Shown here one piece after another: positions 33,613-44,067 of a stretch of DNA of 64,000 nt (its first letter is position 1; each line of letters begins with the position of its first letter). The stretch covers positions 1,701,501 to 1,765,500 of the forward strand of contig SMSO01000004.1 in NCBI GenBank assembly GCA_004764695.1. The letters run 5' to 3'. The stretch comes from Schizochytrium sp. TIO01 (Eukaryota > Sar > Bigyra > Thraustochytrida > Thraustochytriidae). The translations under genes and the position numbers were made by a program. The notes under the pieces are model-generated. The model saw only the letters and a list, made by a program, of their open reading frames with translations, searched no databases and had not been told where the DNA came from.

Positions 33613-34655
33613 ATTGTCTTGCCTGGACACTTTAAGACTTACATTTTCCACGTTCGTTCTAAGAACAGTCAATTGCTCTTAGTTTTCTGATCACGCCATA
33701 TCTTTGGTTGGTTGTCTTACTGAGCGTGCTCATCTGATCGCAGCTCGAGCAATCTTAGACCTTTGCTATTTGACTTATGCGTGTGGAGCACCGCCCCCTC
33801 TCTCTTTTTGTTGTTGATTACAGTCGGGTATTGCTCCCACGGCGAGAAGAATATTTGCACGCCAACCTATATTTACTTCTCTGACTCTCTGACCCATACA
33901 TTCACAAATTGAACATTCATCAAAGCCTATTTCTTCTATACGCTTTCTTCCATGATATGGAGATTGCTCCATCTGGTACCTACCTACCAGGATTTTGAGC
34001 TTCTAAATTGCGTACATTGGACGAGAGATTGATTTGTTGGTTTTCTCCAGAAGAGGTCACCCTCTTCTTTTCATTGATCAAAAATTGCTTACTCGTATCT
34101 ATCTCATCTCCCTTATCATCTTCTTTTTTGCTTAAGAGCATGAAGTTTCGTACAATTTCTCCACCACATGAAAGCTTTTCAATGATATGATGCTTTCGCA
34201 GCTCATGATTTTAAAAGCTTCTGATGCAAGCGGCTACTCTTTACTTTGCTGTTTGCTCGGTTGATTTGCCCCCCTTACAATATGAAAGTTAATCACCGCA
34301 ATGCATTTTTCTATTATGTATATCTATGATCTTTTCCATCAAATTCTTCATTTCAAAATTTTGATAAAATACATTTAGTGCCCCTGGTGATAGGGTAGGG
34401 TAGGTACTTGGAATACAGCGAATATATAAAACGCCAAGTGATCTATGCAAGCATTACATTTATTTTTTTCATGAACAGTCAGGCAAAATACAAGACACAA
34501 ATCATGAATTTCAATCCAACACAAGGCTCTATCTGAAGGAACCCTAGCATTCAAATAGTACACTAATATCATTATTATTTTCCCGCGCTCAGGATTTAGT
34601 AACTTCAAGCCACACCTCAACTTTTCGATTTTCTGTTTTCAGAACACGTTGCACT
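33613..34655. other. intergenic region between two convergent genes
   Basis: Carries the 3' ends of the CXXC gene and the Ig-domain gene. AT-rich, with no microsatellite and no supported gene. Confidence 0.6.
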
Positions 34656-37600
34656 CTAGAAGTAGCGAGTAGCGAACTCTGCTTTCGAAAGTAGTTCCGT
34701 GCTATGCCTGAATTTGGCAATTCCGCATGGACCAATCAGGAAAACGAAATATGCACAGAAAATAAACGCGGAGAACTCCATGATGAGACCCCAAAGCAAC
34801 AATACCACTCGCCATTCCATGAGTAGAAGATCGTACTCGCGAACACCGCAGATCCCTAGCTGAGCACATTCTAGCAACACCTCTAACTCACTAAGGTAAG
34901 CAGCATCAAACGTGATACTACCCATGATAGCCAAAATAAATGTAGCACGAGACAAGGTACCTGCTGTGATAAATTGACCCCAAAACAGCAATATTACCTG
35001 TACCAAAAAGACTGCAGTCATTTGATGATAATTTGCGCCTGTAAATATCCTCGAACCAGCGCGCATGGTAGGTGCGTCAAGGTGTGTTGCCAGGGTCACT
35101 TGTGCTGCTTTAATCACGAGAGCAAAAAGGCTAGCGAGACGGCACCATCGCTCGGTGCCTAGTACTTGCCATGTAGTTGGCATGCATACACTTAGAATAA
35201 TCCAACCCGTCGCAAGAACCATGCTAACCACAAAACTTGCCACTAAATGACTTGGGCCTGCTGTAAGCCCTGCTTTAGAAGCACCTAAGTTTTCTGCTTG
35301 GCCAAGCCAGGACCATGTTGTATTAAGAATTAGCCCAAGATTTGAATTAGCTAAACGTACAGCTAGTGAATTTGAAGTAACTGCAGTAGATACCCCTGTT
35401 GAGTTCATGCTTGATACGTAAACATAACCAATGTCTGATGCACTCTCCCCTGCAGAATTGCTCACAACACACCGATAATCACCCTGGTCACTAGACTGAA
35501 GACCATATATAGTCATTGAAAATGTGATGGTTTTCTCTTCTTCACTTTTTCTCGACACAACTTCTGATGAATATATCTCCCATTCCGCTGAATCCTGTGT
35601 TTGCCTTTCCCAAAAAACCTCTAAAGGAAGTGACGAAGTAGTTGTGCAAGATAAGGATACGGTTCCGCCTATGCTTCCTACAACTGACTCAGGACTCGAA
35701 TCAATGATTGCAAGGTTATACACATTTACAAATGCTGTATTGCTTTCTGCCATCCCCACGTTGTTCGAAACAATACATGCATAGACTCCTTGGTCTTCTT
35801 CGGTGACCTCCGAGACCTCAAGAATAGCTGATGTTTCCTCGAGCAAATCGTCGTTTAAAAACCATGCATACTCAATTGGTACTGCACCCGAAGCAGTACA
35901 ATTCAATACCAAACTATCTCCCGGAGCCAAACTTATGTTAGCCAGATTTTGTAAAATAGCTGGTATAAACGATACATCAACCTCCTTTAAAATGCATGCC
36001 TGTAACCCTAAGTCATCTGTTACACGAAGTATATACTCAAATACACCAGGAGTGTCCAGACTCAAAATTGTTGTATTCGTGCTATTTGGAGAAGAAATTT
36101 GACCCGAAATGTCACGACTTGTTTCTGGAGTAGAAAATACTGACCACTCATAAGATACCAACTCAGAATCGTAGAAAGCTACCGAAGCTTCAGCGCTCAG
36201 CTCCGCAGAGATGCTTGGATATGGAACCTCAATGTAGCTAGCTCCAACATTAGCTTCAGGAATAATCGCATCGACATAGACAAGTTGAGTTCCGAGAGTT
36301 AGCGAGGCGTTGCTCTTATACCGTGCTTCAAATGTGTATCGTCCCCGCTCCTCACTACTCAATGGCAAGACGCAGAGTGAGCCAGCAATTTCTGACGATG
36401 GAAGTGATTCTGGTACACGTGCAACCTCCACCCAAGCCACAGGAGTGCCTTCCCATGTTTCTCCCAAGTCTACGGATACAATATTTACTACTGACAGACT
36501 CGCATTAGTCCCTTTCAACAATGACGAAGTCTCTGAGCCCCTCTGTAAAGCCAGTTCACATGCCGGGGTGATATAAAGCATGTCTGAGTTATCAAGTGTA
36601 AAGGACGTTGGACAATCATTGGTTAAATCCACTGTCCATTCGTAGCCATTGCTTTCATCTGCATTAGAACGGTTCACTACCACATCCGAAAGCCCAAAAT
36701 TATTTTCGAGGATCTCCTCCAGCTCTGTAGCAGTTGCCTCAGCGGGAACGGTCGCAGAAATATTGGAATATAAATTCATAAGCTCAAAATTGCCTGCCAA
36801 AGTAGACAGACCTGATTGCGATCTTACAGTTTTTAATGTTATTCCAGCTGTAGTTGAATCTGAGAATGAAGAAAGCAGTTTTTCTTGCTCGCCTGCATTC
36901 CCAAATGTCACTGTCCATGACCAACCGTCTGACGCTTTAGTTACTATAGGAGTTGTTTGGAATGTCTCCAAGTTGCTCAAGGCGGTACTTAAGGTGGATG
37001 CAGAAGCCGTCAGAGGAATCTGTGTAGTTTCCTGCCCCTCAAGACTCAATGTAAATGTGCCAGTAAAGCCTGTATACGCTGATTCTGTTGCATAGGTTGT
37101 AGTATTGCTAGCTCCGCGCACGATTGTACGAGCAGAGGCTATAATTCCAGATCCTTGAAGCTCGGATGTGTTTAAGCCTGCATGCACGTTAATGACTCCT
37201 TTGGCAAGTTGAACACGATACACATAGCCTTGTCGTTCATTTGTAATGATGGCTGATCTTGTCACACTTTCCACAGAGCCGCTTCCGAGAACCTCCTCGA
37301 ATGCTGCTTGAAGCATGTTTTCAGTAGCGTTGAAGGGCAGCACTGTGCTTGCTGAGCTCCATGAACAGCTCCAAGCTGCGCCAAGTGAATTAGCTGAACC
37401 ATCATAAGCAATTTTCGACCCAGCATAGTCCTTATCAAGTTTAATAACGTCAGTTCCACAACCGTCAATGCCTGAACCACAGTCGCTGTAGTTGATAACA
37501 TATATCTCGCGATCTTGAGTGTCCTTAGAAGGAGATGTTGAAATTCGGATCGAATCTCCAGCTACCAGCCCAGCCTCTTGCCAAGCTGTGTTGACATTTC

Positions 37601-38093
37601 CACTATCTACGGAAACAGAGATTAAACTATTGTCACTGTTTGTGTTTGGGAGTGGGGCTCTGTCCACCGAGCCTGGCAGTTGGACATCAAACTCGCAAAA
37701 CTTGAGTATCCAAGAACCTCCTATTAGGGAAGAAGCGTTAATCGTGATATCAATAACTTCATGACTCCACATCTGCAATGTTTGAATTTCCGCAATATTC
37801 TCCGTTGCACTACCTTGAGTCTTTATGAGAAGCTTGTTTGTTGGACGTTGCACGATACGCTCTGCAAAGAGTTCTCCGTTAAAGTCTTCATCAGGGCAAT
37901 ACCCTGAAACATTAGAAACTACAGTGGAGGCGTAGTTGAGTTGACATGAACAGGACAAAACGATACCAATCAGAACCCATGGAGCGAAATAGGCTGGGAT
38001 GATGGGCAATCTTCCCTTTGATGCTTGCATCCGCCCTCTTTTATTATCATCGCAATGTCTTGTCGCAGGTATCCTCACTTGCAGCGTGTTCAT
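34656..38093 (-). CDS. Ig/PKD-domain cell-surface protein with C-terminal multi-pass membrane region
   Basis: 1145 residues, intronless, true ATG at 38093 and TAG stop. A hydrophobic core at 33-49 (after a 32-residue polar lead) fits a signal peptide. Residues about 238-520 hold three related modules of about 70-100 residues with the pattern G-x-F-x-L ... ATE/ASA-x-L-x-x-A-L ... W-T-V-x-F (clearest: GTFTLSLEGQ at 345 to WSWTVTFGN at 391-399). About 607-708 resembles a PKD fold (YEWSV, GVFEYILRVTDDLG). Two Ig-like domains follow at 711-792 (Cys732, Trp744, Cys773 in DQGVYAC) and 794-894 (Cys816, Trp828, Cys875 in DQGDYRC). Five or six hydrophobic helices occupy 947-1122, with a short C-tail. 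Many N-x-S/T sites lie in the ectodomain. This fits a plasma-membrane adhesion or receptor protein; ligand and signalling output are unknown. It starts 590 bp from the divergent gene at 38684. Confidence 0.85.
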   Translation of the reverse strand: MNTLQVRIPATRHCDDNKRGRMQASKGRLPIIPAYFAPWVLIGIVLSCSCQLNYASTVVSNVSGYCPDEDFNGELFAERIVQRPTNKLLIKTQGSATENIAEIQTLQMWSHEVIDITINASSLIGGSWILKFCEFDVQLPGSVDRAPLPNTNSDNSLISVSVDSGNVNTAWQEAGLVAGDSIRISTSPSKDTQDREIYVINYSDCGSGIDGCGTDVIKLDKDYAGSKIAYDGSANSLGAAWSCSWSSASTVLPFNATENMLQAAFEEVLGSGSVESVTRSAIITNERQGYVYRVQLAKGVINVHAGLNTSELQGSGIIASARTIVRGASNTTTYATESAYTGFTGTFTLSLEGQETTQIPLTASASTLSTALSNLETFQTTPIVTKASDGWSWTVTFGNAGEQEKLLSSFSDSTTAGITLKTVRSQSGLSTLAGNFELMNLYSNISATVPAEATATELEEILENNFGLSDVVVNRSNADESNGYEWTVDLTNDCPTSFTLDNSDMLYITPACELALQRGSETSSLLKGTNASLSVVNIVSVDLGETWEGTPVAWVEVARVPESLPSSEIAGSLCVLPLSSEERGRYTFEARYKSNASLTLGTQLVYVDAIIPEANVGASYIEVPYPSISAELSAEASVAFYDSELVSYEWSVFSTPETSRDISGQISSPNSTNTTILSLDTPGVFEYILRVTDDLGLQACILKEVDVSFIPAILQNLANISLAPGDSLVLNCTASGAVPIEYAWFLNDDLLEETSAILEVSEVTEEDQGVYACIVSNNVGMAESNTAFVNVYNLAIIDSSPESVVGSIGGTVSLSCTTTSSLPLEVFWERQTQDSAEWEIYSSEVVSRKSEEEKTITFSMTIYGLQSSDQGDYRCVVSNSAGESASDIGYVYVSSMNSTGVSTAVTSNSLAVRLANSNLGLILNTTWSWLGQAENLGASKAGLTAGPSHLVASFVVSMVLATGWIILSVCMPTTWQVLGTERWCRLASLFALVIKAAQVTLATHLDAPTMRAGSRIFTGANYHQMTAVFLVQVILLFWGQFITAGTLSRATFILAIMGSITFDAAYLSELEVLLECAQLGICGVREYDLLLMEWRVVLLLWGLIMEFSAFIFCAYFVFLIGPCGIAKFRHSTELLSKAEFATRYF

Positions 38094-38683
38094 AGTTAAC
38101 CGGTAAAGTTAATCGTTGATTATTGCAACATCTACCTCCTTTGCAACTTCACCAATAGTGCAGGCGATGCGGCAATGCTGCTTGCCCAAGTTCTTTGAGA
38201 GACAGATATAGATATATTTCCCTGAAAGGACCAAAAATTCCCAGATTGCAAGCCCCTACGTAGGTTTTGATCTCATCATATTACAAATATAAGAAGTTTT
38301 TTGAAGCGTGGATGTTATTTGTCCGTTGAATTATATAATAAGGGAAATAGATTAGTAATAAATATAAGAGATGGCAGGAAGCTTACAAGGGTCGCTTACC
38401 AGGGTCAATTCTACATGAGAGTGGTGCACACTGCTCCTGATTTGGCCTGTCTTTGTACAATTTTAGTAATAGGCAAGTCCAATGTTAGATAATAATAAGA
38501 TGAGTCCCGAGTTAACCACTTTAGCATTTTATGTGGATCACACTTCAGCTAATGCTAGATTGTAATTGAAAAAACAACTTTGAAGGGGTAGGTGCGCCAT
38601 AGATGGCTAGCCACTTGCTTCAAGTTGGTATTTAGAGAGAAAGGTTGGCACGTTTGCAAAAGCCAAGTCCTTGCGCAGGTCAA
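38094..38683. promoter_or_regulatory. bidirectional intergenic region
   Basis: 590 bases separate two divergent starts (ATG 38093 minus, ATG 38684 plus). A TATA-like GATATAGATATAT at about 38206-38218 could serve the minus-strand gene. No microsatellites. Confidence 0.35.
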
Positions 38684-41189
38684 ATGCCACGTTCATCATC
38701 CATGTCGAGCTCGTCTGCCTCCTTCAAGCAACGCAAGAAGGACTTTGAGGACGCATGTGGAGGGGTCGAGCTGTCTACTATGGACTTATTTAATGCTCCA
38801 GAGATTAAATTGCCAGTGCTCCGACCACGCATTCTTGATATGCGAGACTTCTCGCATGCTCGTATTTCGGAGGTTGACCTTCTTCCTGAATGGCTGAAGG
38901 CTAAGCGCCGAGCCCCTGAGAGACTCAAGGAGTGGCTCAAAGCGCATATGCGGCATAGAAACAAACAACAGCGATGTCACAATTCCCACCAGGACCAAAG
39001 TGAGAGCGACGACGAGAACTCTGAGAGTGATGAATGTAGCTCTTGTCAGAAACCTGTAAATGAGATAGATTTAGTCATTGATTCAAAGGATCAAGACCCT
39101 GAACTTGGCGCATTAGAACGTCTTCTTAAGGAGCATGGATCCCTCTTGCAGGTTGAAGCAGCCATGAAGGACCAAGAGTCTGCCCTTAAAGCAGCTCAAG
39201 TGCGCGAAACACGATTTAGCCGAGATCCTTTGTTAAAACGCAGGCGTCTTGTTGACATGTCTCCACAGCAATTACATGTCCTTGTAATTGCACTCCAAAA
39301 CGAGCTTGCTGCGTGCAACTCATATATGAAAGGTTGCAATATGTTAAAACACCCTGTTTTGGAGTCTGCGATAGGACCCCACGTCTCTGAAGAGGAGAAA
39401 CGAGTTATCTTTGCAGAACCTGAGCCTTCGCATTTGATCGATGTAGCCCGCTTACATCTTTTTACCCGCGATGCACGACCGGAATCAGACCTTGAGTCTA
39501 GTGAAAATGACATAGATTGTGAACAGTTTCCAAGTGGGACTTTTGATACAAAACCTTCGTCACAGACCACCCAGGGTCGAAGAGAATGTGGCAGTACAGA
39601 AACAGCAGCACCAATCGTTACGGAGACAAATGGACTGGCTAAGAGAAGCGTTATCAGAATTCACGGAAGACCTTGCTGCGATGGGAAATGCCTTAGCCGG
39701 CACTTTACAAGGAGGGGGGCTTGACTTTGAAAAGATTACATCCCAAGATTCCCCTCAATCTGAACAACAATGTCCTCAAAAGGTCCACCCATCCTCGTGG
39801 CCCAGCGTTGAATCTGAACGTTCTACTCGAATATTCCTCGCTCAGCAACAAACATTGCTAGAACATATTAATATAAGCGTGAGACAGATATCCCGTAGTG
39901 TTGAAAACGATATTGGACGATTACACAAAGAACTTGTTGCCCGTGATGAGATTATTGAAATGCAACAAGATATAGAACTCAAGTTGATCAAATCCAAGCG
40001 AGAGACAGCCTCAACAAATATACAGCTTGCTTCTCTAGTAATGCGAACCATTTATAACGTTTATCCACGGCTTTGGGAGAAACTGTCTGGACACTCGCGA
40101 TCCCTGACTCTTGATGACCTCATGGACTGGGAGGAAAAAAACAACGAGTGGTTAAAGCATTGGGTAGCGATGGTTTCTCACGAAGACTCTGTTAAGGACG
40201 GTATGACTGATGTCGAATTCCCTCGCATACGTCTAGCATCGTCGTACTCCAATGTAAACACTAGTAATGGCAAGAAACGAGCAACTTTTTACGGTTCAGC
40301 GCAGCAGAAACCAGAATCCGTCTCGCCTGTTGGGCGAATTACCAATCAGGCATCTTTTCGAGTGAAAACCCCCGTCCTCTCAAGAGTTGGGTCGTTCTCT
40401 CCTAGTCAACAGCATCAACAGCATCAGCAGGATGAAGCCTTAGTACAATCATGGATACAAAAGGGTATAGAGAAGGAACAGCGATCATCCATGAAAACAC
40501 AAGAAGTCTTTCATAAAAGAATGCTTGGTGCAATTCGTAACCCTCCAGAGAAAGCCGTGGAATCTCTATTGAATGGGTTGTTAAAGTCTGTTCTAGATTA
40601 CTCACCTATATTAGTGTCTGCACCCAGTCCGGCTGAGCTGCTTGACCGTCTGCAGGAGTTCTCCTATGATGTTTGTTTGATCCCTAATTTGGTCACCCAA
40701 CACAAAGTTGGCTGTGCATTTGGACTAGCGTGGGCTCAAGTGCGAATGCAAGAGAATATGCGCGAAATTCAGCCTTTAGTACCTAAAGCAAGTGTGGTGA
40801 ACAAAAGTCAAAAGGAGAGTCGAGAAGAAGAACAGGAAGAGTCGTTCAATGATTTACCTCAAGTTCAAACAAGGTTTTCGACTGATCGACGCAGCAAGAA
40901 CGGTTTGCTGGTCAAGTATTGGCTCGAAGAATGCTCACGGTTAGCTTTTGGAAAAACTCACAATACCACTATAGCCTGGGTGAAAGGATTAGCGCAGCAT
41001 ATTCAGAGCCGAATTCATTCTATGGAACATAGGCAGGTCTCCACAACCATACCTCCTCCTGAGGGAAAGTATGAAAGTAGAAACGTCCGTTTAGGTAACC
41101 TAACCACAAGTGGATTGTCATCCCCTCGTCGTCCCCAGACTGCTCGACCAGTGCGAACTAAAAGTACACGCGAAGCTCGGGGGAGATGA
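38684..41189 (+). CDS. large charged, probably coiled-coil protein (unrecognised), with an internal frame break
   Basis: ATG at 38684 (upstream only a TTG at 38645). The first frame runs to a TGA at 39722-39724; a second frame, +1 relative to it, is open from 39516 to TGA 41189. From about 39575 the second frame reads far better (DWLREALSEFTEDLAAMG), so one product of roughly 800 residues is likely, joined in the 39519-39722 overlap. A 49-base GT...AG segment (39526-39574) would join them as DIDCEQ-VEENVA; a one-base indel is the alternative. Features: N-terminal EWLKAKRR and RLKEWLKAH helices, an acidic Ser/Asp/Glu stretch (QSESDDENSESDE), helical segments rich in Glu/Gln/Lys (ARDEIIEMQQDIELKLIK), and a basic Ser/Arg-rich C-terminus. 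No catalytic or known domain recognised. It converges with nad11-C. Confidence 0.7.
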
Positions 41190-42200
41190 TCCTTTAGAAC
41201 GTTTATTTTTGGAATACGGATTCATCTTTTGTCTACCTTGTAATTTCTATTTTTTTTTAATTTTCTTGTGTTATCTAGTAGTAACCAATTGAGTGTCGCA
41301 AATAGTAAAGGAATACTCAATTTTATATGAGTTGATCCTAGTTTTATTCCAGATTCGACATTAGAGGGAAGCATTTATATTTTTATGAGCTCAATTTTCA
41401 ACACCCTGAATGGAAGCCATGTGTTTTGCAGCTAATCTGTTGCGCTCAAAGTCATATAGGAGTAAAATAGGCTTGGCATGACACTTTGGAAAACTTTTCA
41501 TGAAAATCAGGATATGAGCCACCAGGTCGATCGTGAAGTTGGAGATAGTTTGCAGTACTTTGGGATCATAGATGTGCGCAGCTCCAATAATTGCCAACCT
41601 TACTATCCGCATTAAAATAGAAGATCAGCAAGAGGAATAAACAAGTAACAGGGACAAGGCAAAAAAGAAATAAGCAATCACATAAGTAGAACCAGACTTT
41701 CTGTTTTGTTGTGGGGGTATTATTTTGTAAAAAAGGGGGGGGCGGGGAAGTGCATTGCGTACGTTGTAGGAGGTAAGTATGAAATGTCATCCGAAGTGTA
41801 GTAAATCCGCAGCATGATGCTAGCCAGCAATCTTGGTAATGATGATGACGATGATTGATGAAGGTCAGATACGACGGTGATAATGGATAGTCAGTAACGA
41901 CAACAAAGGGCGATCTAACCATCCACCGACCTATTCCTCACGTTCCACTTCCTGACGAAGAGCGCTCAGATACTCGGTCAATCACTCGCAAACATACACA
42001 TACACGCATACTTACATGCACGCATGCACACATAGGGATGCAAATCCACCACATGCATGCATGCATACATGCACGCATGCTTTTTGAAATCAATCAAATC
42101 AATCAATCAATCCATCACACCAGAGAAACAGACTAGACAGACTATATAGACTAGACAGATCTGCTGTTGTTGCTGCTGCTGCATTCATTACGTGCTGTGT
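41190..42200. other. intergenic region between convergent genes, with CATGCA and CAAT repeats
   Basis: Holds the 3' sides of the coiled-coil gene and nad11-C. Short frames at 41391-41922 are not convincing. Alternating CATGCA/CATACA units lie at about 41990-42080 and CAAT units at about 42085-42115. Confidence 0.55.
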
Positions 42201-43823
42201 TTACTGAGCGAGAGGCAAAAAGTTGCTGCTGTCGCCGAGCTCCTGGGAAGCCTTGGCCATGGTCTGCGAGGAGCGCGTGATGATGTTGCCGTCAAGGTGG
42301 TAGTCGTGGATCTTGGGCCTGAAGGGAGTGCAGTCAACCTTGCCAGCAGTTGCCGTGGCGACCTTGGCGTAGTCCTTGCCAAAGAGCTGCTCAGGAAGGA
42401 TGCTGGGCGAAACCTTGCCCTGGATTGCGACAGAGGGCACGAGAGATGCAAGGCGGGTGTGAAGCTCGTCCTCAGTCTCGTAGGGGAGCACAGTGTCGGC
42501 GCAGGACTCGGCAAGAGCGCGCACGATCTTCCAGTCGACACGAGCATCCACGGGCGGAGTGATGGCGTTGCGAGCAAGCTGCGCGCGGCCCTCAAAGTTC
42601 ACGTAAATGCCGTTCTTTTCACTGTAGGCAGATCCTGCCAAGACAACATCAGCGCGGCTGGCAAGCTCGTCACCGTGGGATCCCTGGAAGATCACGAAGG
42701 TGTTGGGACCAATGAGCTGGTCCACGGGCACGGGGAGGTCCTCTGCTGACACATTGAGAAGGTAGAGCACATCTGCGGGCTTCTTCTCCGGGGATGCGTC
42801 AAAGGGAAGAGTACGTCCAAGCTCAAGAAGTCCGACGTCGTTTGCACTGTGGTGGAGGGTGTTTACTCCGTTCCAGACGAGCTCTCCGCTCTCCTTATCG
42901 AACTGGCGGAAGTTGCCGCTCTTGGCAGCGATGGTCTCCACAAGTCCCATGAGTGCCTCTCCATCCTGACGCTCGTAAATCTGCGAAGAGACAACCATAG
43001 CCGGACGCTCAGCGTTAGCAAGGCGTGCGCAGAGCGGGTGGCGTCCCTCAGCGATCTCCACAAGAGTTGCCGGGGTGAGACCAACCTGTGCGATGGGGAA
43101 AGTAAGGTCCGAAGCCATACCCAGGCTGAAGACATCCATTTCGCCGTGAAGGAAGGACTTGCGCAGGCGGGTCTGCAGCAAGGGGGCCTCAGAGGCAAGC
43201 GGTGTTCCAACAAGCAGCACAAGGTCGGCAGACTCGAGGCCGAGGATGGTGGAGTTGAAGCGGTACTGCGAGCTGACATCAGCACCGAGGGAGCCTCCAC
43301 GGGAGCCAAGGCTCTCGAGCTCCACATCTGCGTAGGTGTTCACGAAGTCGGAAAGAGCAAGTGCGGAGTAAAGGTCAGCGGACGGTCCAACGATGGCACG
43401 GACGGAGCCGTTTTCAGAACGCTGCTTGGCGAGCGCAGTCTTGACACGCGCAAAAACGCCACGCCAGTTGGATCCAGTGGCATCCCAGGCGGAAGGGCGC
43501 TGCAAGTCGCGCAGAAGGGGGCGCGTCAGGCGCTGGCGCTTGAGGCCATCGTAGGAGAAACGCGTCTTATCGTGGATCCACTCCTCGTTGATCTCGTCGT
43601 TCTCGCGGGGCACCACGCGGAGCACCTCACCGCCCTTAGTCTGCAGCTTGATGCTGGCGCCCATGCCGTCAGTCACATCCACGCTGTCGGTGTCCTTCAG
43701 CTCCCACGGACGGGCAGTGAACGCGTACGGCTTGGACGTCAGCGCGCCCATAAGGCGTGCCTGCTGGCGCCGATGAGCGACGCCAAGGGACTGAGATGCC
43801 CACTTTGCGGGACTGCGCATCAT
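42201..43823 (-). CDS. nad11-C: complex I 75-kDa subunit, C-terminal half only, nuclear copy with presequence
   Basis: 540 residues, intronless, double ATG at 43823/43820, TAA stop. From residue 28 (LTSKPYAFTARPWELKDTDS) to near the end (ITRSSQTMAK) it aligns in order with the part of NDUFS1/Nad11/NuoG that follows the Fe-S domains: INEEWIHDKTRFSYDGLKRQ (78-97), LGTPLASEAPL-type core, ending in the conserved SQTMAK. This half has the molybdopterin-oxidoreductase fold but binds no Mo cofactor in complex I. The whole N-terminal half, with ligands for N1b, N4 and N5, is missing. Residues 1-27 are instead Arg/Ser/Ala/Gln-rich without acidic residues (MMRSPAKWASQSLGVAHRR), a typical mitochondrial presequence. 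An in-frame TGA lies 12 bases before the ATG, so the frame cannot simply extend upstream. It would be imported to the matrix and join the peripheral arm together with a separately encoded Fe-S half. Confidence 0.93.
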   Translation of the reverse strand: MMRSPAKWASQSLGVAHRRQQARLMGALTSKPYAFTARPWELKDTDSVDVTDGMGASIKLQTKGGEVLRVVPRENDEINEEWIHDKTRFSYDGLKRQRLTRPLLRDLQRPSAWDATGSNWRGVFARVKTALAKQRSENGSVRAIVGPSADLYSALALSDFVNTYADVELESLGSRGGSLGADVSSQYRFNSTILGLESADLVLLVGTPLASEAPLLQTRLRKSFLHGEMDVFSLGMASDLTFPIAQVGLTPATLVEIAEGRHPLCARLANAERPAMVVSSQIYERQDGEALMGLVETIAAKSGNFRQFDKESGELVWNGVNTLHHSANDVGLLELGRTLPFDASPEKKPADVLYLLNVSAEDLPVPVDQLIGPNTFVIFQGSHGDELASRADVVLAGSAYSEKNGIYVNFEGRAQLARNAITPPVDARVDWKIVRALAESCADTVLPYETEDELHTRLASLVPSVAIQGKVSPSILPEQLFGKDYAKVATATAGKVDCTPFRPKIHDYHLDGNIITRSSQTMAKASQELGDSSNFLPLAQ

Positions 43824-43929
43824 CTTGCTGTGTCAAATTCCGCTATCCCAGGATACCTCGCTACCCTGATGCCTCCTCGAACCTACGAACGCGCGCCGCT
43901 CTCTCCGTCGTCGCGAGCAGAGGTCGGGT

Positions 43930-44031
43930 TGCTTGTTTGTTTCTCTCCTCCTATCTCTCTACGCTCTACCTACCGATCTCCTACTTTGCCTGCTGCTTTC
44001 TCCTACTCCTCTACTCCTCTACTTATCACTC

Positions 44032-44067
<36 letters not shown>

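Noticed and set aside
42188-42595. minus-strand 135-codon ORF in another frame of nad11-C
   Set aside because: Shadow frame rich in Ser, Arg, Thr and Pro inside the recognised coding sequence.
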